Position numbers and translations under genes: made by a program | Notes under the pieces: model-generated | Databases searched by the model: none | The model's input: the letters and a program-made list of their open reading frames with translations, nothing else | What the model was told of the DNA's origin: nothing | In this document: piece after piece, positions 11,495 to 22,400 of the stretch | How the letters are laid out: each line of letters begins with the position of its first letter | How positions within the stretch are numbered: the first letter of the stretch is position 1 | From: Lumbricus rubellus | Taxonomy: Eukaryota; Annelida; Clitellata; Crassiclitellata; Lumbricidae | Length of the DNA: 64,000 nt | NCBI GenBank assembly: GCA_945859605.1 | Contig: OX243820.1 | Span: 32,464,328-32,528,327, forward strand | Direction: 5' to 3'

Positions 11495-11830
11495 CGTCAT
11501 GCAATATAAAGCGTCATGCAAGTATACTGCGTCGCGCAAGTGCAACATAAATACAGCGTCATGTCGTTGTGGCGTCATACAATATAAAGCGTCGTGCAAG
11601 TACAACATAAATACAGCGTCATGCAAAAACAGCGCCAAGTCTATAACGTTATCACAGTATACAGCGTCATCATACTACAGCGCAATGAAAGTATACAGCG
11701 TCCTGCAAGTACAGTGTCACGTAAGTACAGCGTAATGACAGTACAGCGTCATCACAGTACACCGTATATAATTAGTGCAAGTATACAGCGTCAAGCTATA
11801 GTACGCCAGTATATCCCTTCAGCGTTATGA
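11495..11830. repeat. degenerate TACAGCGTCATGCAAG repeat
   Basis: Repeated 'CAGCGTCATG(CAAGTA)' words of irregular length (about 12-30 bp apart), including a near-duplicate of about 85 bp (11,500-11,580 against 11,570-11,625). Non-coding. Confidence 0.65.
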
Positions 11831-11859
11831 AAATTGGTCCATGAACGTACATGCGCCTG

Positions 11860-11945
11860 TGAATAAGCTGGTTCCCGCGACTTCGCTTTTGTGGGCGCTG
11901 CATAGAAGTCTCGAGATTACGATTACGATACGACTACGATGTACA
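11860..11945 (+). repeat. dispersed repeat 'GTGAATAAGCTGG', copy 1
   Basis: Shares GTGAATAAGCTGG..CC, GGCGCT..ATAGAA and AGATTACGATTACG with 23,284-23,356 and 26,697-26,765. Probably a SINE 3' end. Confidence 0.6.
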
Positions 11946-12122
11946 ATTGTAGCGTATACATGTATGAAATTGTATATTATAGAAAGTCGTTTAAAGTTTA
12001 AACGCCTAAAAATGTTCACACGTCACAATCAAAACACTGCGGAGTATTTTATCTGTCCGTCCGATTGCAGACTACATGTATAGTCAATTTCTGTTTTCGA
12101 AGGAATTCCTTACTTACTTAAC

Positions 12123-12308
12123 TTATGGCCCTGGCGAATCTTGCGCCCGCATCAACCGCTCCTCTACATATATAGGCATAGCCTCCCTCCAGTCAATCCT
12201 GTCCTGTGTTGTCCTCGTCGCCTCTTCCGCGGTTAATCCCATCCTCAGGCAGTCCTCTTCCTCCACCATATCCATCCATCGCTTCCTGGGCGGCCCAGGG
12301 CTGTTTTA
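12123..12308 (-). pseudogene. LINE reverse-transcriptase ORF, C-terminal fragment
   Basis: The minus strand reads GPPRKRWMDMVEEEDCLRMG, then TAEEATRTTQDRIDWREAMP, ending at a TAA (12,123-12,125). The pattern G-R-P-(x)-K-R-W-x-D-x-V-(x)-E-D..DR..WR is the usual C-terminal tail of non-LTR retrotransposon ORF2 proteins. Upstream the frame stops at 12,306, so only about 60 residues remain: a truncated relic. Confidence 0.75.
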
Positions 12309-12482
12309 AGGAATTTTTAGAACTGCACAACTCCTTCTTTCCTTTCCCATCCTCCATGGTAGATTACTTCCAATCGCAGGACAATGACCTCTTTTGCTAG
12401 TTTTTAATTGTACAGAAGTGCTTCTACAACAGCACAAATCCATTTAGAACTGCACATTTTGTGTACAACTCACATTAAAAAG
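12303..12482. repeat. dispersed repeat, copy 1 (partner at 63,822)
   Basis: About 175 bp, roughly 85% identical by eye to 63,822-64,000. Shared blocks include TTTTTAGAACTGCACA, ATCCTCCATGGTA, ACAGAAGTGCTTCTACAAC and CAAATCCATTTAGAACTG. It abuts the LINE fragment and may be a different retroelement part. Family unknown. Confidence 0.8.
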
Positions 12483-12667
12483 CCCTGCCTGGGTCTGCTT
12501 CTTTTCTCCTCCTCCCATGCACAATGCACATATCCTTGCTGCAGTACCACTAGAAGGAATTCCATACGTCTGCAAATGATCTCCTTCTGTTTTCAAGGGA
12601 GATTTTCTGCGCATACTGAAGAGCCCTTTCCATCCGAAGAGGAACTTCTTCTTTCTCCTGAAGCACG

Positions 12668-12765
12668 CCCTCTATATTTTCAAAGAGATCCTTCTGTCTT
12701 CAAAGGAGATCCTTCTGTCTTCAGAGAAGATCCTCTTGTCTTTAGCGGAGATCCTTCTGTCTGCG
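12668..12765. repeat. 21-bp minisatellite (GATCCTTCTGTCTTCAAAGGA)
   Basis: Four to five copies of a 21-bp unit with point changes, in CT-rich DNA. Reads as a periodic peptide in one frame; no other coding sign. Confidence 0.7.
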
Positions 12766-12959
12766 GCCACTGCATTTCTGTTCGTGAGAAATGCTCCGAA
12801 TAATCTCCTTGTCATCTAATTGCCTCCTTCTGATTCCCGTTCCCTGCTACTGCCAAAGCAGAAAAAATCATTATCCTATTCGACGATGCTCCAGAGCGGG
12901 AGCCATCCCCACTTCCCCCCGCACCCTCAATTTCTCGATGCTTTGGCGCCTTCCGAACT

Positions 12960-13805
12960 CCGCTTAATCCTTATCTTTCTCGACTTAATCCACTGCCGCC
13001 TCCTCTTCCTCCTCTCCTTCCTCTCCTTCTCCTACTCTTTCTCTTCCTCCACTTCTTACTCCTCCTTCTCCTAAACACACGAGCTTCCGGCTCCACTTAT
13101 TCTCCACGCCGCGTCTGTTACCTCCTAGCCCACCCTTTCGACAAACTGCGCTTTCTGCACCTATTATTCCTCCCACTTTCCATTATTCCTTCTCCTCATT
13201 CTTCCACTTTCTTCGTTCCTCTTCCCTTTTTCATCCTCTTCCATCTGTTTCCATTCCATTTTCCTTTTTCTCTTTCTCGTTCTTCATCCTCCCTTCCCTG
13301 CTTTTTCATCTTCTTCCTTCCTCTGCCCTTTCTCCTTTTCCAGTTCCCTTATCCGTCCTCTTCGCTCTTCCCTTTACTTTTCCTCCCTCTCTTTTACCAT
13401 TCCAGTTTCCTTCCTCTCCTTTCTTCGTTTCCTTCTCCTTCCCGTTCTTCCTCTTTCTTTCCTTCCCCTTCCTCTTCTCCCTTCCTCTTTCATTTCTCTT
13501 TTTCCATTTTCTTCTCATTTTTCTTCTCGCCTCTCTTTCACCTGTCTCCACCTTCCATTTCCTTCTCCTTCTATTCCTCCTCCTCCTACTCCTCATCCTC
13601 CTACTCCTCCTCCTCCCCATCGTCCTCTTCCTCCTCATCCTCTCCATCATCATCCTCCTCCTCATCCTCCTACTCCTCCTCCTCCTCATCCTTTTACTCC
13701 TCCTCCTCCTCCTCCTCATCATCATCCTTCTCCTCATCCTCGTCTTCCTCATCATCATCATCATCATCCTCCTCCTTCTCCTCTTCCTCCTCATCGTCCT
13801 CGTCG
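12960..13805. repeat. polypyrimidine tract (CTTCCT/CCTCAT), about 850 bp
   Basis: Almost pure C+T on the plus strand, rich in TCC, TTCC and CAT triplets. Minus-strand open frames are Arg/Lys/Met-rich artefacts. Mirror-type R.Y tracts of this kind can form triplex DNA. Confidence 0.85.
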
Positions 13806-13859
13806 TCCTCTCAAGACGGAAAGCGTCCTCTCGCGAAGGAGTCGAATGCAACGGAGATA

Positions 13860-14170
13860 ATTGCCACTTCCTGTCCGCAGCCTCATAAACTTTCGGCTGG
13901 GCGGAGATGCCCGGATGGGTGGCTGGAATTGGGTAAAATGAGGTGGAATTGGGTGGAATTGCGATGGCGGAAAGGGTTCCGATTAGGGTAGGGGAGGAGA
14001 GAGGCTCGTCTACAAGGCCGATGTCCGTGTGTATGTGTCTCTGTCCTGCTGCATCTTCGTCTGTCTTTCTCTGTCTTCTTCTCTGTCTTTGTCGAATAGA
14101 AACGTTAGACTGAAGTAATCACAGATTGGATGCCCGCGATTTGACCGGACGTAATGGGGCGGATATAAAT
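13860..14170. other. spacer, nothing recognised
   Basis: Contains a short GGAATTG(G)GT repeat near 13,925-13,965; otherwise no feature. Confidence 0.45.
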
Positions 14171-14176
14171 AAAATA

Positions 14177-14246
14177 CATGAATATGCATACTTATGCAAA
14201 TGCGATGTCTTATGCAAATGTCCTATATCTAACATGAATATGCATG
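14177..14246. promoter_or_regulatory. cluster of POU/octamer-like motifs
   Basis: Two perfect octamers, ATGCAAAT, at 14,194-14,201 and 14,212-14,219 are bracketed by two copies of ATGAATATGCAT (14,178-14,189 and 14,234-14,245). The motif match is seen; any regulatory role is inference. The TLR coding exon lies 5.2 kb downstream. Confidence 0.3.
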
Positions 14247-14330
14247 GGTGGAAATGCTTGTGTAGATATAGAAACATTTCTGCTTGCGAATATTTTGCAT
14301 TTAAATGTGTTTCTATGCAATCTCTAATGT

Positions 14331-14430
14331 AAAGAGTGGACCAAAAAGGGAACTTTTTGCTAATATTTTGGTGAAAGTAAGAATTTTCAAATAAAGTTTT
14401 ACACCTTTAATGTAATTGGTATTTACCTAA
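14331..14430. mobile_element. MITE fragment, CAGGGTGGGCCA family
   Basis: Degenerate left half: AGAGTGGACCAAAAAGGGAA, TTTGCTAATATTTTGG, AAGTAAGAATTTTCAAAT, AGTTTTACACC. The right half is replaced by the (CATA)n array. Confidence 0.6.
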
Positions 14431-14431
14431 A

Positions 14432-15172
14432 ATACATACACAAATACATACATACATACATACATACATACATACATACATACATACATACATACATACA
14501 TACATACATACATACATACATACATACATGCATGCATACATACATGCTTGTATGCATGCATGCATGCATACATACATACATGCATACATACATACATACA
14601 TACATACATACATACATACACACATACATACATACATACATACATACATACATACATACATACATACATACATACATACATACATACATACATACATACA
14701 TACATACATACATACATACATACATACATACATACATACATACATACATACATACATACATACATACATACATACATACATACATACATACATACATACA
14801 TACATACATACATACATACATACATACATACATACATACATACATACATACATACATACATACATACATACATACATACATACATACATACATACATACA
14901 TACATACATACATACATACATACATGCATGCATGCATGCATACATACATGCTTGTATGCATGCATGCATGCATACATACATACATGCATACATACATACA
15001 TACATACATACATACATACATACATACATACATACATACATACATACATACATACATACATACATACATACATACATACATACATACATACATACATACA
15101 TACATACATACATACATACATACATACATACATACACCCATACACACATACATACATACATTGTACATGCAT
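14432..15172. repeat. (CATA)n array, about 740 bp, with duplicated GCAT block
   Basis: Near-perfect CATA repeats. Two copies of a variant block (GCAT run, then CTTGTATG, then GCAT run) lie with CTTG at about 14,547 and 14,951, exactly 404 bp (101 units) apart. All six frames are open as TYIH or MYVC peptides; these are not genes. Confidence 0.97.
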
Positions 15173-15349
15173 GAATCTACCATCGTCACACACGAATGAG
15201 ATGAGAGGTCAAAAACACAGAGGCGTCTCTTACGTGTCTCATCGGCTAAGCAGATTTTCGCCATCGGCGTCGTTGGCACTTCCACTGCAGCAGACGTAGC
15301 AATTAGACGAGGGAAGGAGGGAGGGGCGAGGAAGGGACTTTAGACGGTG

Positions 15350-15465
15350 AGGTGGTGATTGCGTGTGTGTGCCAGTGTGGGCTTGTGTGTGCGCGTGCGT
15401 GCGTGTGTTTGTGTGAGTGCGTGCGTGCGTGCGTTCGTGCGTGTGTGTGCGTGAGCGAGCAAAGA
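15350..15465. repeat. (GT)n/(GCGT)n tract
   Basis: Alternating purine-pyrimidine GT/GCGT repeat, a potential Z-DNA-forming stretch. Confidence 0.8.
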
Positions 15466-15518
15466 GGCGCGGCAACCCAATGCATAATTATAGTTATACA
15501 CATACATGTATACAGTTA

Positions 15519-15590
15519 CCCCTGAAAAGGCACAACACAGTAACTATGACTCTTATAGTAAGGGACTTACTGTGTTTTGACTTTTCAGGG
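15519..15590. repeat. 72-bp inverted repeat
   Basis: CCTGAAAAG..CACAACACAGTAA pairs with TTACTGTGTTTTG.CTTTTCAGG around an approximately 22-bp loop. It could be a tiny palindromic MITE; no TSD was assigned. Confidence 0.6.
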
Positions 15591-15764
15591 CATTTAAATT
15601 ACTGTATGTGCATATATTAGCATATACCGTATATGAGGATATCTTATATTTATATAAATATATATAGTAGTACATGTAGATAGTCTGAAACAGAAATGGT
15701 ATAATTATGTCCAAAACAAGCATAGAAATTTCATCATCTGATCTTCTCAATCACATTAATTATC

Positions 15765-15925
15765 GTTAAAATCTAACCTAACCATATCAGATTCTTATCT
15801 TGACTTATCTTATCCAATCATATCCAGTCCTATGATCCGATCTCTATATAAAACCTAATCTAATCTAATCTAAAATAATCTTATCTAATCAAATCAACTT
15901 ATAATCGAACCCAATCCGATCTTTT
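15765..15925. repeat. degenerate TAATC pentamer repeat
   Basis: Repeated AATCT/TATCT/AATCA words, strongly diverged. Confidence 0.55.
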
Positions 15926-16014
15926 CTTCTGACTTATAATATGCAACGTTTTTTCTTGCTATTATATTGCACAAGGATTTATCGCAAGTCATTGGCCACC
16001 ACAATCACGTAAAG

Positions 16015-16346
16015 AATCGAGAAGACGCTGACGTCATTTCCGCTTCCGAGACGGACCGGAAATGACGTAGTTGCTTCCGGTTTCCCGCATCGGTTTACGA
16101 TGTGACAGTATTACTCTGGACGCCCGAAAGGCTTCGAGAGTATACGAGAGGTTAATGGACCGGGATTTCATTAATTCCTCGAGTAGCCGCGGATATAAAG
16201 CGGACGATTAATTCGATTATTTTCTGTATTCGTTGGTCATCTTCTCTGTTCGCCCATCCAATATTGCTTCAGCTGTTTGCGCAGATCATTGCGTTGTGAT
16301 ATGTCTCTCTTGACGATATTTATATATTTATATAGCGACTGCAGAT
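16015..16346 (+). promoter_or_regulatory. promoter-like block: paired CRE/ETS sites and TATA box
   Basis: A perfect CRE (TGACGTCA, 16,029-16,036) runs into TTTCCG. An inverted partner, CCGGAAATGACGT, lies at 16,056-16,068, and another ETS-type site, CTTCCGG, at 16,074-16,080. TATAAA is at 16,194-16,199, so a plus-strand start near 16,225 is expected. A possible 5' splice site, GTGAGT, is at 16,347. The TLR coding exon begins just after a good acceptor (19,430-19,431), so this may be the TLR promoter with a 5'UTR intron of about 3.1 kb. The motifs are seen; the link to TLR is inference. Confidence 0.45.
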
Positions 16347-16396
16347 GTGAGTTGGCAAGAGAAACCAACTGGGCGTTAGTAATTAAGCGGTTTGGT

Positions 16397-16680
16397 TGCC
16401 CTTGTGTGTCTCTGTCTCTCTGTCTCTGTCTGTCTCTCTGTCTCTCTCGCTCTGTCTCTCTGTCTGTCTCTCTCTCTATCTCTCTGTCTGTCTGTCTCTG
16501 TATCTCTGTATCTCTCTGTCTGTCTGTGTATCTCTCTCTATCTCTCTCTGTCTCTCTCTCTCTCTATCTCTTTCTCTGTCTGTCTGTCTCTTTCTTTCTC
16601 TCTATCTCTATCTCTGTCTCTGTCCCTGTCTCTGCCTCTGTCTGTCTCTGTCTCTGTATCTCCCTCTCTCTCTTCATTTC
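16397..16680. repeat. (TCTG)n/(TC)n microsatellite
   Basis: Pyrimidine-rich TCTG/TCTC tract. Open in all plus frames by composition. Confidence 0.9.
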
Positions 16681-16920
16681 TGTTGTCTCGTTTATTTGGC
16701 TGTCTTGTTTTAGTTGGTTGCCTTCTTCGTTATTTGGTTGAGTTTTTTTGTCTTTATATTTGGCTGTCTTCTTTGTTTGGGTGCCCTTTTATTTCATTGT
16801 CTTCGGTATTTTGTTGTCTTCTCTATTCTGCCATTCATCTTCATTCCTGTTCTTTTCTTCTCCGTTGTCTTCTTCGTTTCTGTTGTCCTCATTAGTTGAT
16901 TGTCTTTTCATTTTATTATC
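16681..16920. repeat. degenerate TTCTTTGTTTGG/CTGTC repeat
   Basis: T-rich repeats of the words GTCTTC, TTTGGTTG and TTATTTGG at irregular 20-30 bp spacing. Low complexity. Confidence 0.5.
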
Positions 16921-17261
16921 TTCTCCAGGCTGCTCTTTGTTCTCCGTGTTTACCAGTGCACTGCTTTCCCTGCTTTTGCGTCTCTTAATCATCAAATCCC
17001 TCGTGTATTCGAAGCAAAGTCTGACTGACTATAAGCTCATTATACCCAGTATACCCAACCAAATGCGAGTCTACTAATAATATGGAATTTTTTCCTTTAA
17101 CATTGAAGCGAAAGATTTTCTGCAGAAGGGCTTTTGACGCTAATATTGTCACTGTTATTTATGCTTAGCAATAGCTTGAAAATGCAAGCCAGGAGATTAA
17201 GAGCGTATACCGGTAGGTATTTTTCGTAGAGGTTTTTGAACGCAAATTTCTCAATTTCACT

Positions 17262-17435
17262 TTGTGTATCGTTAGTATCACTAGTATCATTAGTATCACT
17301 GGTATCATTAGTATCACTAGTATCACTAGTATCATTAGTATCACTGGTATCATTAGTATCACTAGTATCATTAGTATCACTGGTATCATTAGTATCACTA
17401 GTATCATTAGTATCACTAGTATCATTAGTAGGCCT
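17262..17435. repeat. 9-bp minisatellite (TAGTATCAY)
   Basis: About 19 copies of a 9-bp unit alternating TAGTATCAC and TAGTATCAT, with TGGTATCAT inserted periodically. Hence an emerging higher-order unit of about 36-45 bp. Confidence 0.9.
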
Positions 17436-17775
17436 ATCACTAGAGCGAGCAAATCAGTTAAAAACCAAAGCGTAGTAATAATAAAACAATTATAATTGCA
17501 TTTTCCAGCCAAATAAAGAAGACAGTCAAAATGAAGTAGACAAATAAAGAAAAGGGTAGTGAAAGAATCCCTATAATAATTGCCCTTATGTTTGAAAGAC
17601 CATGTCGTACAAAGGTTCCCCCCCGAAGTTTTAAGCTAAGTTTAAACACAACTGGCCATCATGACCTGTTAAACTATTATTATAGTTGGCCAGTGGTTTG
17701 GTTTTGGTCGCTTGAATTCACACAGTGTTAGATGACAGTTTAATCCCTAGTATTACATACATGACATCGAGGATC
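17436..17775. other. spacer, nothing recognised
   Basis: AT-rich; a short inverted pair ACTGGCCA..TGGCCAGT occurs at 17,650-17,695. Confidence 0.45.
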
Positions 17776-18350
17776 CGACATACACTATCTCCGTCAATCT
17801 CTATCCCAGTCTATCTGTATAATGGCCTTTCTGTCTGTCTATTATTCCTCCTTCTGTCTCTGTCACAGTACGCCTGTCTCTGTCTGCCGTCTCCATTTCT
17901 TCTTCTTCCTCCTCTTCTTCTTCTTCTTCTTCTTCTTCTCCTCTCTCCCTCTTTTTCTCTTTCTCTTTCTCATTCTCTTTCTCTGTCTCGTTCTCTGTCT
18001 CTCTTTCTAAATAACTGTCTCTGTATCTCCCTCTCTCTCTATCTCTAACTCTGCCTCTGTCTCTTTCTGTTTCTGTCTCTTTCTCTGTTTCTTTCTATGT
18101 CTCTATGTCTCTGTCTATCCCTCTCTAACTCTGACTCTGTCTTTGTCTCTCTCATCTCTATCTGTCTCCTTCCATACCTCAATCTGCCTCTTACCCTCTC
18201 CAACCTTTTATGCTTCTCCCCTATCTTTCTGCCTAACCCACTCTATCCCTAATCAATTCCCCTCTTTTCTCTCTTTTCTCCCTTCTTCCTTTCCTTCTCC
18301 ATTTCCTTCTCCCTTCTTCCTTCTCCAACAGTCGCTCTCCATCCTTTCCT
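17776..18350. repeat. pyrimidine-rich TCTG/CTT tract
   Basis: CT microsatellite with an internal (CTT)n of about 45 bp near 17,895-17,940. Low complexity. Confidence 0.8.
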
Positions 18351-18764
18351 TCCAAGTAGCCATTTCCATTTCAATTGTTTTATTAGCATCCGCAACCCAT
18401 TCTCTTCTCCTCTCATTGTTTCTCGCTCTCTTTCCCCAGCGTCCGTATCTCCATCATTTCCTATGTGTGTCACATCCCTACCAGCCCCACTTCCACCACC
18501 TTCCCCTCCCTCCAGGCCTTCCACTTTCCCGCTCGCTTTCCATCGTTCCCGTCTCCAGGCTCCGCAGTCCGCATCCCGCAGTCATCGACATGCATGACCG
18601 CACCGATGCGCATCGATCGTGCGCAGCCACCGGACCAGGGAGATTGATTTTAATGGGCGGACGAATGACAGCTGACACCGTGAATTATATTCCCCATCCA
18701 ATCTGCGAGCAATGATGTGCGCAGGCCACGCGCATACACGTATGACACAGATATAACTCATGCG
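18351..18764. other. spacer, nothing recognised
   Basis: Higher GC than the flanks, but no supported exon. Confidence 0.4.
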
Positions 18765-19242
18765 TATATGTATGTGTGTGTATGTATGTATGTATATGTA
18801 TATGGGTGTATGTATGTGTGTATGTATGTATGTATGTATGTATGTATGTATGTATGTATGTATGTATGTATGTATGTGTGTATGTATGTATGTATGTATG
18901 TATGTACGTATGTAAGTAAGTATGTATGTATGTATGTATGTATGTATGTATGTATGTATGTATGTATGTATGTACGTATGTACGTATGTACGTATGTACG
19001 TATGTACGTATGTACGTATGTACGTATGTACGTATGTATGTATGTATGTATGTATGTATGTATGTATGTATGTATGTATGTATGTATGTATGTATGTATG
19101 TATGTATGTATGTATGTATGTATGTATGTATGTATGTATGTATGCATGCATGCATGCATGCATGCATGCATGTATGTATGTATGTATGTATGTATGTATG
19201 TATGTATGTATGTATGTATGTATGTATGTATGTATGTATGTA
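18765..19242. repeat. (TATG)n array with TACG and GCATG blocks
   Basis: About 480 bp of TATG. 18,970-19,033 alternates TATG with TACG (8-bp period) and 19,142-19,172 is a pure GCAT block. It lies 200 bp before the TLR coding exon, inside its presumed 5'UTR intron. Confidence 0.95.
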
Positions 19243-19386
19243 TATACGATTGTGCGTGTGTGGGTGTGTATGGCTACGTATAAACATATGAACACGTTGT
19301 ATGTACATGTATCAATGCATATAATACATGAGGCGGTTTGTTTTGCCCCGATTTCTATTGAGTCCCGTATTCTTATGACGACAAAA

Positions 19387-19446
19387 TAAAGCGCATCTCT
19401 ACTTTTATATAATGTTTCTGTTTCCGTTCAGATAACTAGATTCCGG
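19387..19446 (+). promoter_or_regulatory. 3' splice site upstream of the TLR start codon
   Basis: The sequence TTTCTGTTTCCGTTCAG ends at 19,431, 15 bp before the ATG. This is a good polypyrimidine acceptor. The TLR frame is closed upstream by TAA at 19,387-19,389, so the ATG at 19,447 is the first possible start in this exon. Confidence 0.5.
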
Positions 19447-22400
19447 ATGTCGTGGACTCCTCTGCTCTTCTCCATCGTCTGCCTCACCACCCCTCCATCA
19501 TTCGTCGTCGTCGGAGGGAGGAGGATGGAGGCAGTGAGACAGTCGATCCCGGGTGCATCCGACGGATGTCTCTGTCTCATTCGGAGCATCAATGCGACGA
19601 CCGTGCTCCGAATCGGATGCTCGACAGCATCAGCAGCATCGACCGGCGACGTTATCAATGGGTCCCAAACGGGGGCTCGTCGTTCGGGCCGCGACTCCGA
19701 TAGTTACGACGTAGCATCTGCAAATAAAAGGATTAGACCGCGTCCCACAGGGATCGGGGAAGACGGACCGACCTCGACTGCGGCGGTGGACACTATCGAC
19801 CACTCCATCACCGCCCCCTTTAACCTGACCGGGCAGCAGGGAGAGCGGCGGAGGACGGGGGGAGGTGGCGGCCAATCGGTCGCGTCCATCAATGAAGATC
19901 ATTCGGGGGGTAACCAGTCCTTGGTCGCCGACGGCGGGGGTTTCACTGATCCGGTCGTCCCCTGTGGCGTCCCTCACCGGTTGAACCTGTCCGGCTGTGG
20001 AATCACGTCCGTCGATAAGGACGCGTTTGGTGGAGAGGATCTGTTGGCGTCCGTTCTGGAGATAGTGGACCTGTCGGCGAATGCGATCAACCAGTTGGAC
20101 TTGGGTGTTTTCGGACCGCTGAAGTCCCTGCGCGTCCTTAACCTGTCCGGGAACCTTCTGGGTCGATTGTTGATGAACGATTCTGAGCGCGGAGGGGAGA
20201 GACGCTATTTCTCCAAGGTTCGAATCCTCGACGTTAGTGGAAACCTTCTCACCCAACTTCCACAGTTGCTGTCAGACAATTTGACGAACTTCGAAGCTCT
20301 GCTCATCGTCAATGTTTCCGGAAATCGACTGAGGACCCTCGGAAGAGATCAGCTGAGATCTCGTCTACCACGCAAGCTGTCCCACCTCGACCTGAGTCGC
20401 AACCAACTCTCCGACCTTGACCTGTTGACCTTCGCCTGCGACGACCTCTCCGAACTTGACCTTTCGCACAACCTCCTGACGTCACTAAAGAACTTCACGT
20501 TCGTCAACCTCGTCCGCTTGACCTCCATCGACCTTTCCCACAACGCCATCGCCGACCTCGAGGTCGATGCGTTCTTCACCTGGCAGAACCGGAAGTACTG
20601 CAACGGGACCTTCAACACGACCTTGACGGAGAGACGATCGTCCACCGGGGTCGACAACCACACGGACACGACCCTCGAGAGTTGCTCCCTCAACCGCTGG
20701 CCCGCTCTCGAGCTGCTCGATCTCAGCCACAACTCCCTGACGGGCATCCGGGAAGGTACCTTCCGTAAATCGCTCTGCGGACTTCGCGAGCTGCGTCTCG
20801 GCCACAACCGCATCGCGCACCTACCGCGATACGTCGTCGAGCAACTACGCAGCCTGAACCACATCGATCTCCAGCACAACGACATCTTCTGGTTGGACGT
20901 CGGCATCTTCACAAACCCGAGTCTGCGCACCATCGATCTCTCCTTCAACAAACTGCGCAAGGTGATCAGCATGGCCTTCCTCTATCTACCAAGCGTCGTT
21001 CGCGTCGATCTGAGCCACAACGAGATCGGCTACATGTACAAGTACGCATTCTACCGCCTCTGCAAGGACGATGAAAGATCGATCCATATCTCGCTCCGGG
21101 GGAACAGACTCCAGACGGACGGACTGTGGAAGATGATGTCGCTATTCCAGCACCAGGAGAACAGCGCATGCGCGGTGACCGTCGACCTCAGAGACAACCA
21201 CGTGACGCACTTCCTCGGCGACGCGTCGAAGCAGGTCCGGAAGGAGATAACAATGGCGGAGATGAAACGCTTCCATCAATGGCAGAAGATCACCGTCGAC
21301 CTTGACGGAAACGAGATCCAGTGCGACTGTAACACGGCGGAGGAGCTGAGCATATTGTCCTTCGTCGATCGGTCCTATCCCTACGGAAACCTCACTCTGC
21401 GCAACAACATTGATCCCTGGAAACGGTTGAACTGCAGTGGCGGCGATGCTCCCCACTCACCAGATGGCGCAACTGTGGCGGAGTTCCTCGCGCTGAACAG
21501 ATGTCCGCAGCTGAACAGGTTCTCGTGTCCTGCCGCATGCGACTGTCACGTCGACGTCGTGAGTGGGGTGAAGACCGTCAACTGTTCGCATCGTGGTCTC
21601 TCCGACTTCCCATCGTTCCCCATCGAGAACATGACGGAAGTCGACCTCTCCCACAACGACCTCACCGAGCTGACGTCCAGCGATGAGATGCGATTCCAGT
21701 TCCTGCGTTCGCTCGATCTCTCGCACAACCGTCTGCGGTTGATCAGCCGCGGCGCCATCCTCCAGCTCTCCACCTCCCTTGAGCTGCTCCATATCAACGA
21801 TAACGACCTCGAATCGATACCTGAGGAGATCGGACAGATGGCCAGACTCACCAATTTGTCTCTACGCGGCAATCCACTCTCGTGCACGTGCCACGACGCT
21901 TGGATACCGGAAGTCGCCGTGCGCATGCGTCACGTGATCCACGACTTCGATTTGATTCGCTGCTCGGACGGAACACAACTCTCCAGGGATATCATGACAC
22001 GTGCAGCCGTCTGCGCGCACAAGTTCCAACCTTTCGGCAGCGCGGTAGACACGCTCCACGGATCGAATTCTCGTCTGCTCATCGTTCTCGTTGGGATCCT
22101 TCCCATCGCCGGAGTGGCCATCATCGTCACGGTCTATCGTCACCAGACCAGAACGGCGGCGTCTGCCGGGGCATCGTCGGTGGACCGGAACGGGCGGTGG
22201 AGCAAAGCGGAGACGCCGGACTCGAACGACATCTTCTTGGTCTACTGCACGTCGGACGAGGACTGGATCAAGAACCATTTGTTGGACGTCATCTGGAACC
22301 AGTTCCCGCGCTGCAGCATCCGGTTCCACTGCGATCCGGAACCGCCGGAGAATATTTCGCGATACGTGGACGAGAGCAGGATCACGCTCATCGTCACGTC

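Noticed and set aside
13306..13851. Minus-strand Arg/Lys/Met-rich 181-residue frame
   Set aside because: Pure composition effect of the polypyrimidine tract.
14407..15299. Open frames of 200-290 residues (MYVC and TYIH repeats) on both strands
   Set aside because: They come from the (CATA)n array, which has no stop in any frame. The same applies to the arrays at 18.7-19.3, 32.4-33.1 and 52.2-52.5 kb.
17262..17435. CRISPR-like regular repeat
   Set aside because: Units are contiguous 9-mers without unique spacers, in animal DNA. It is a minisatellite.
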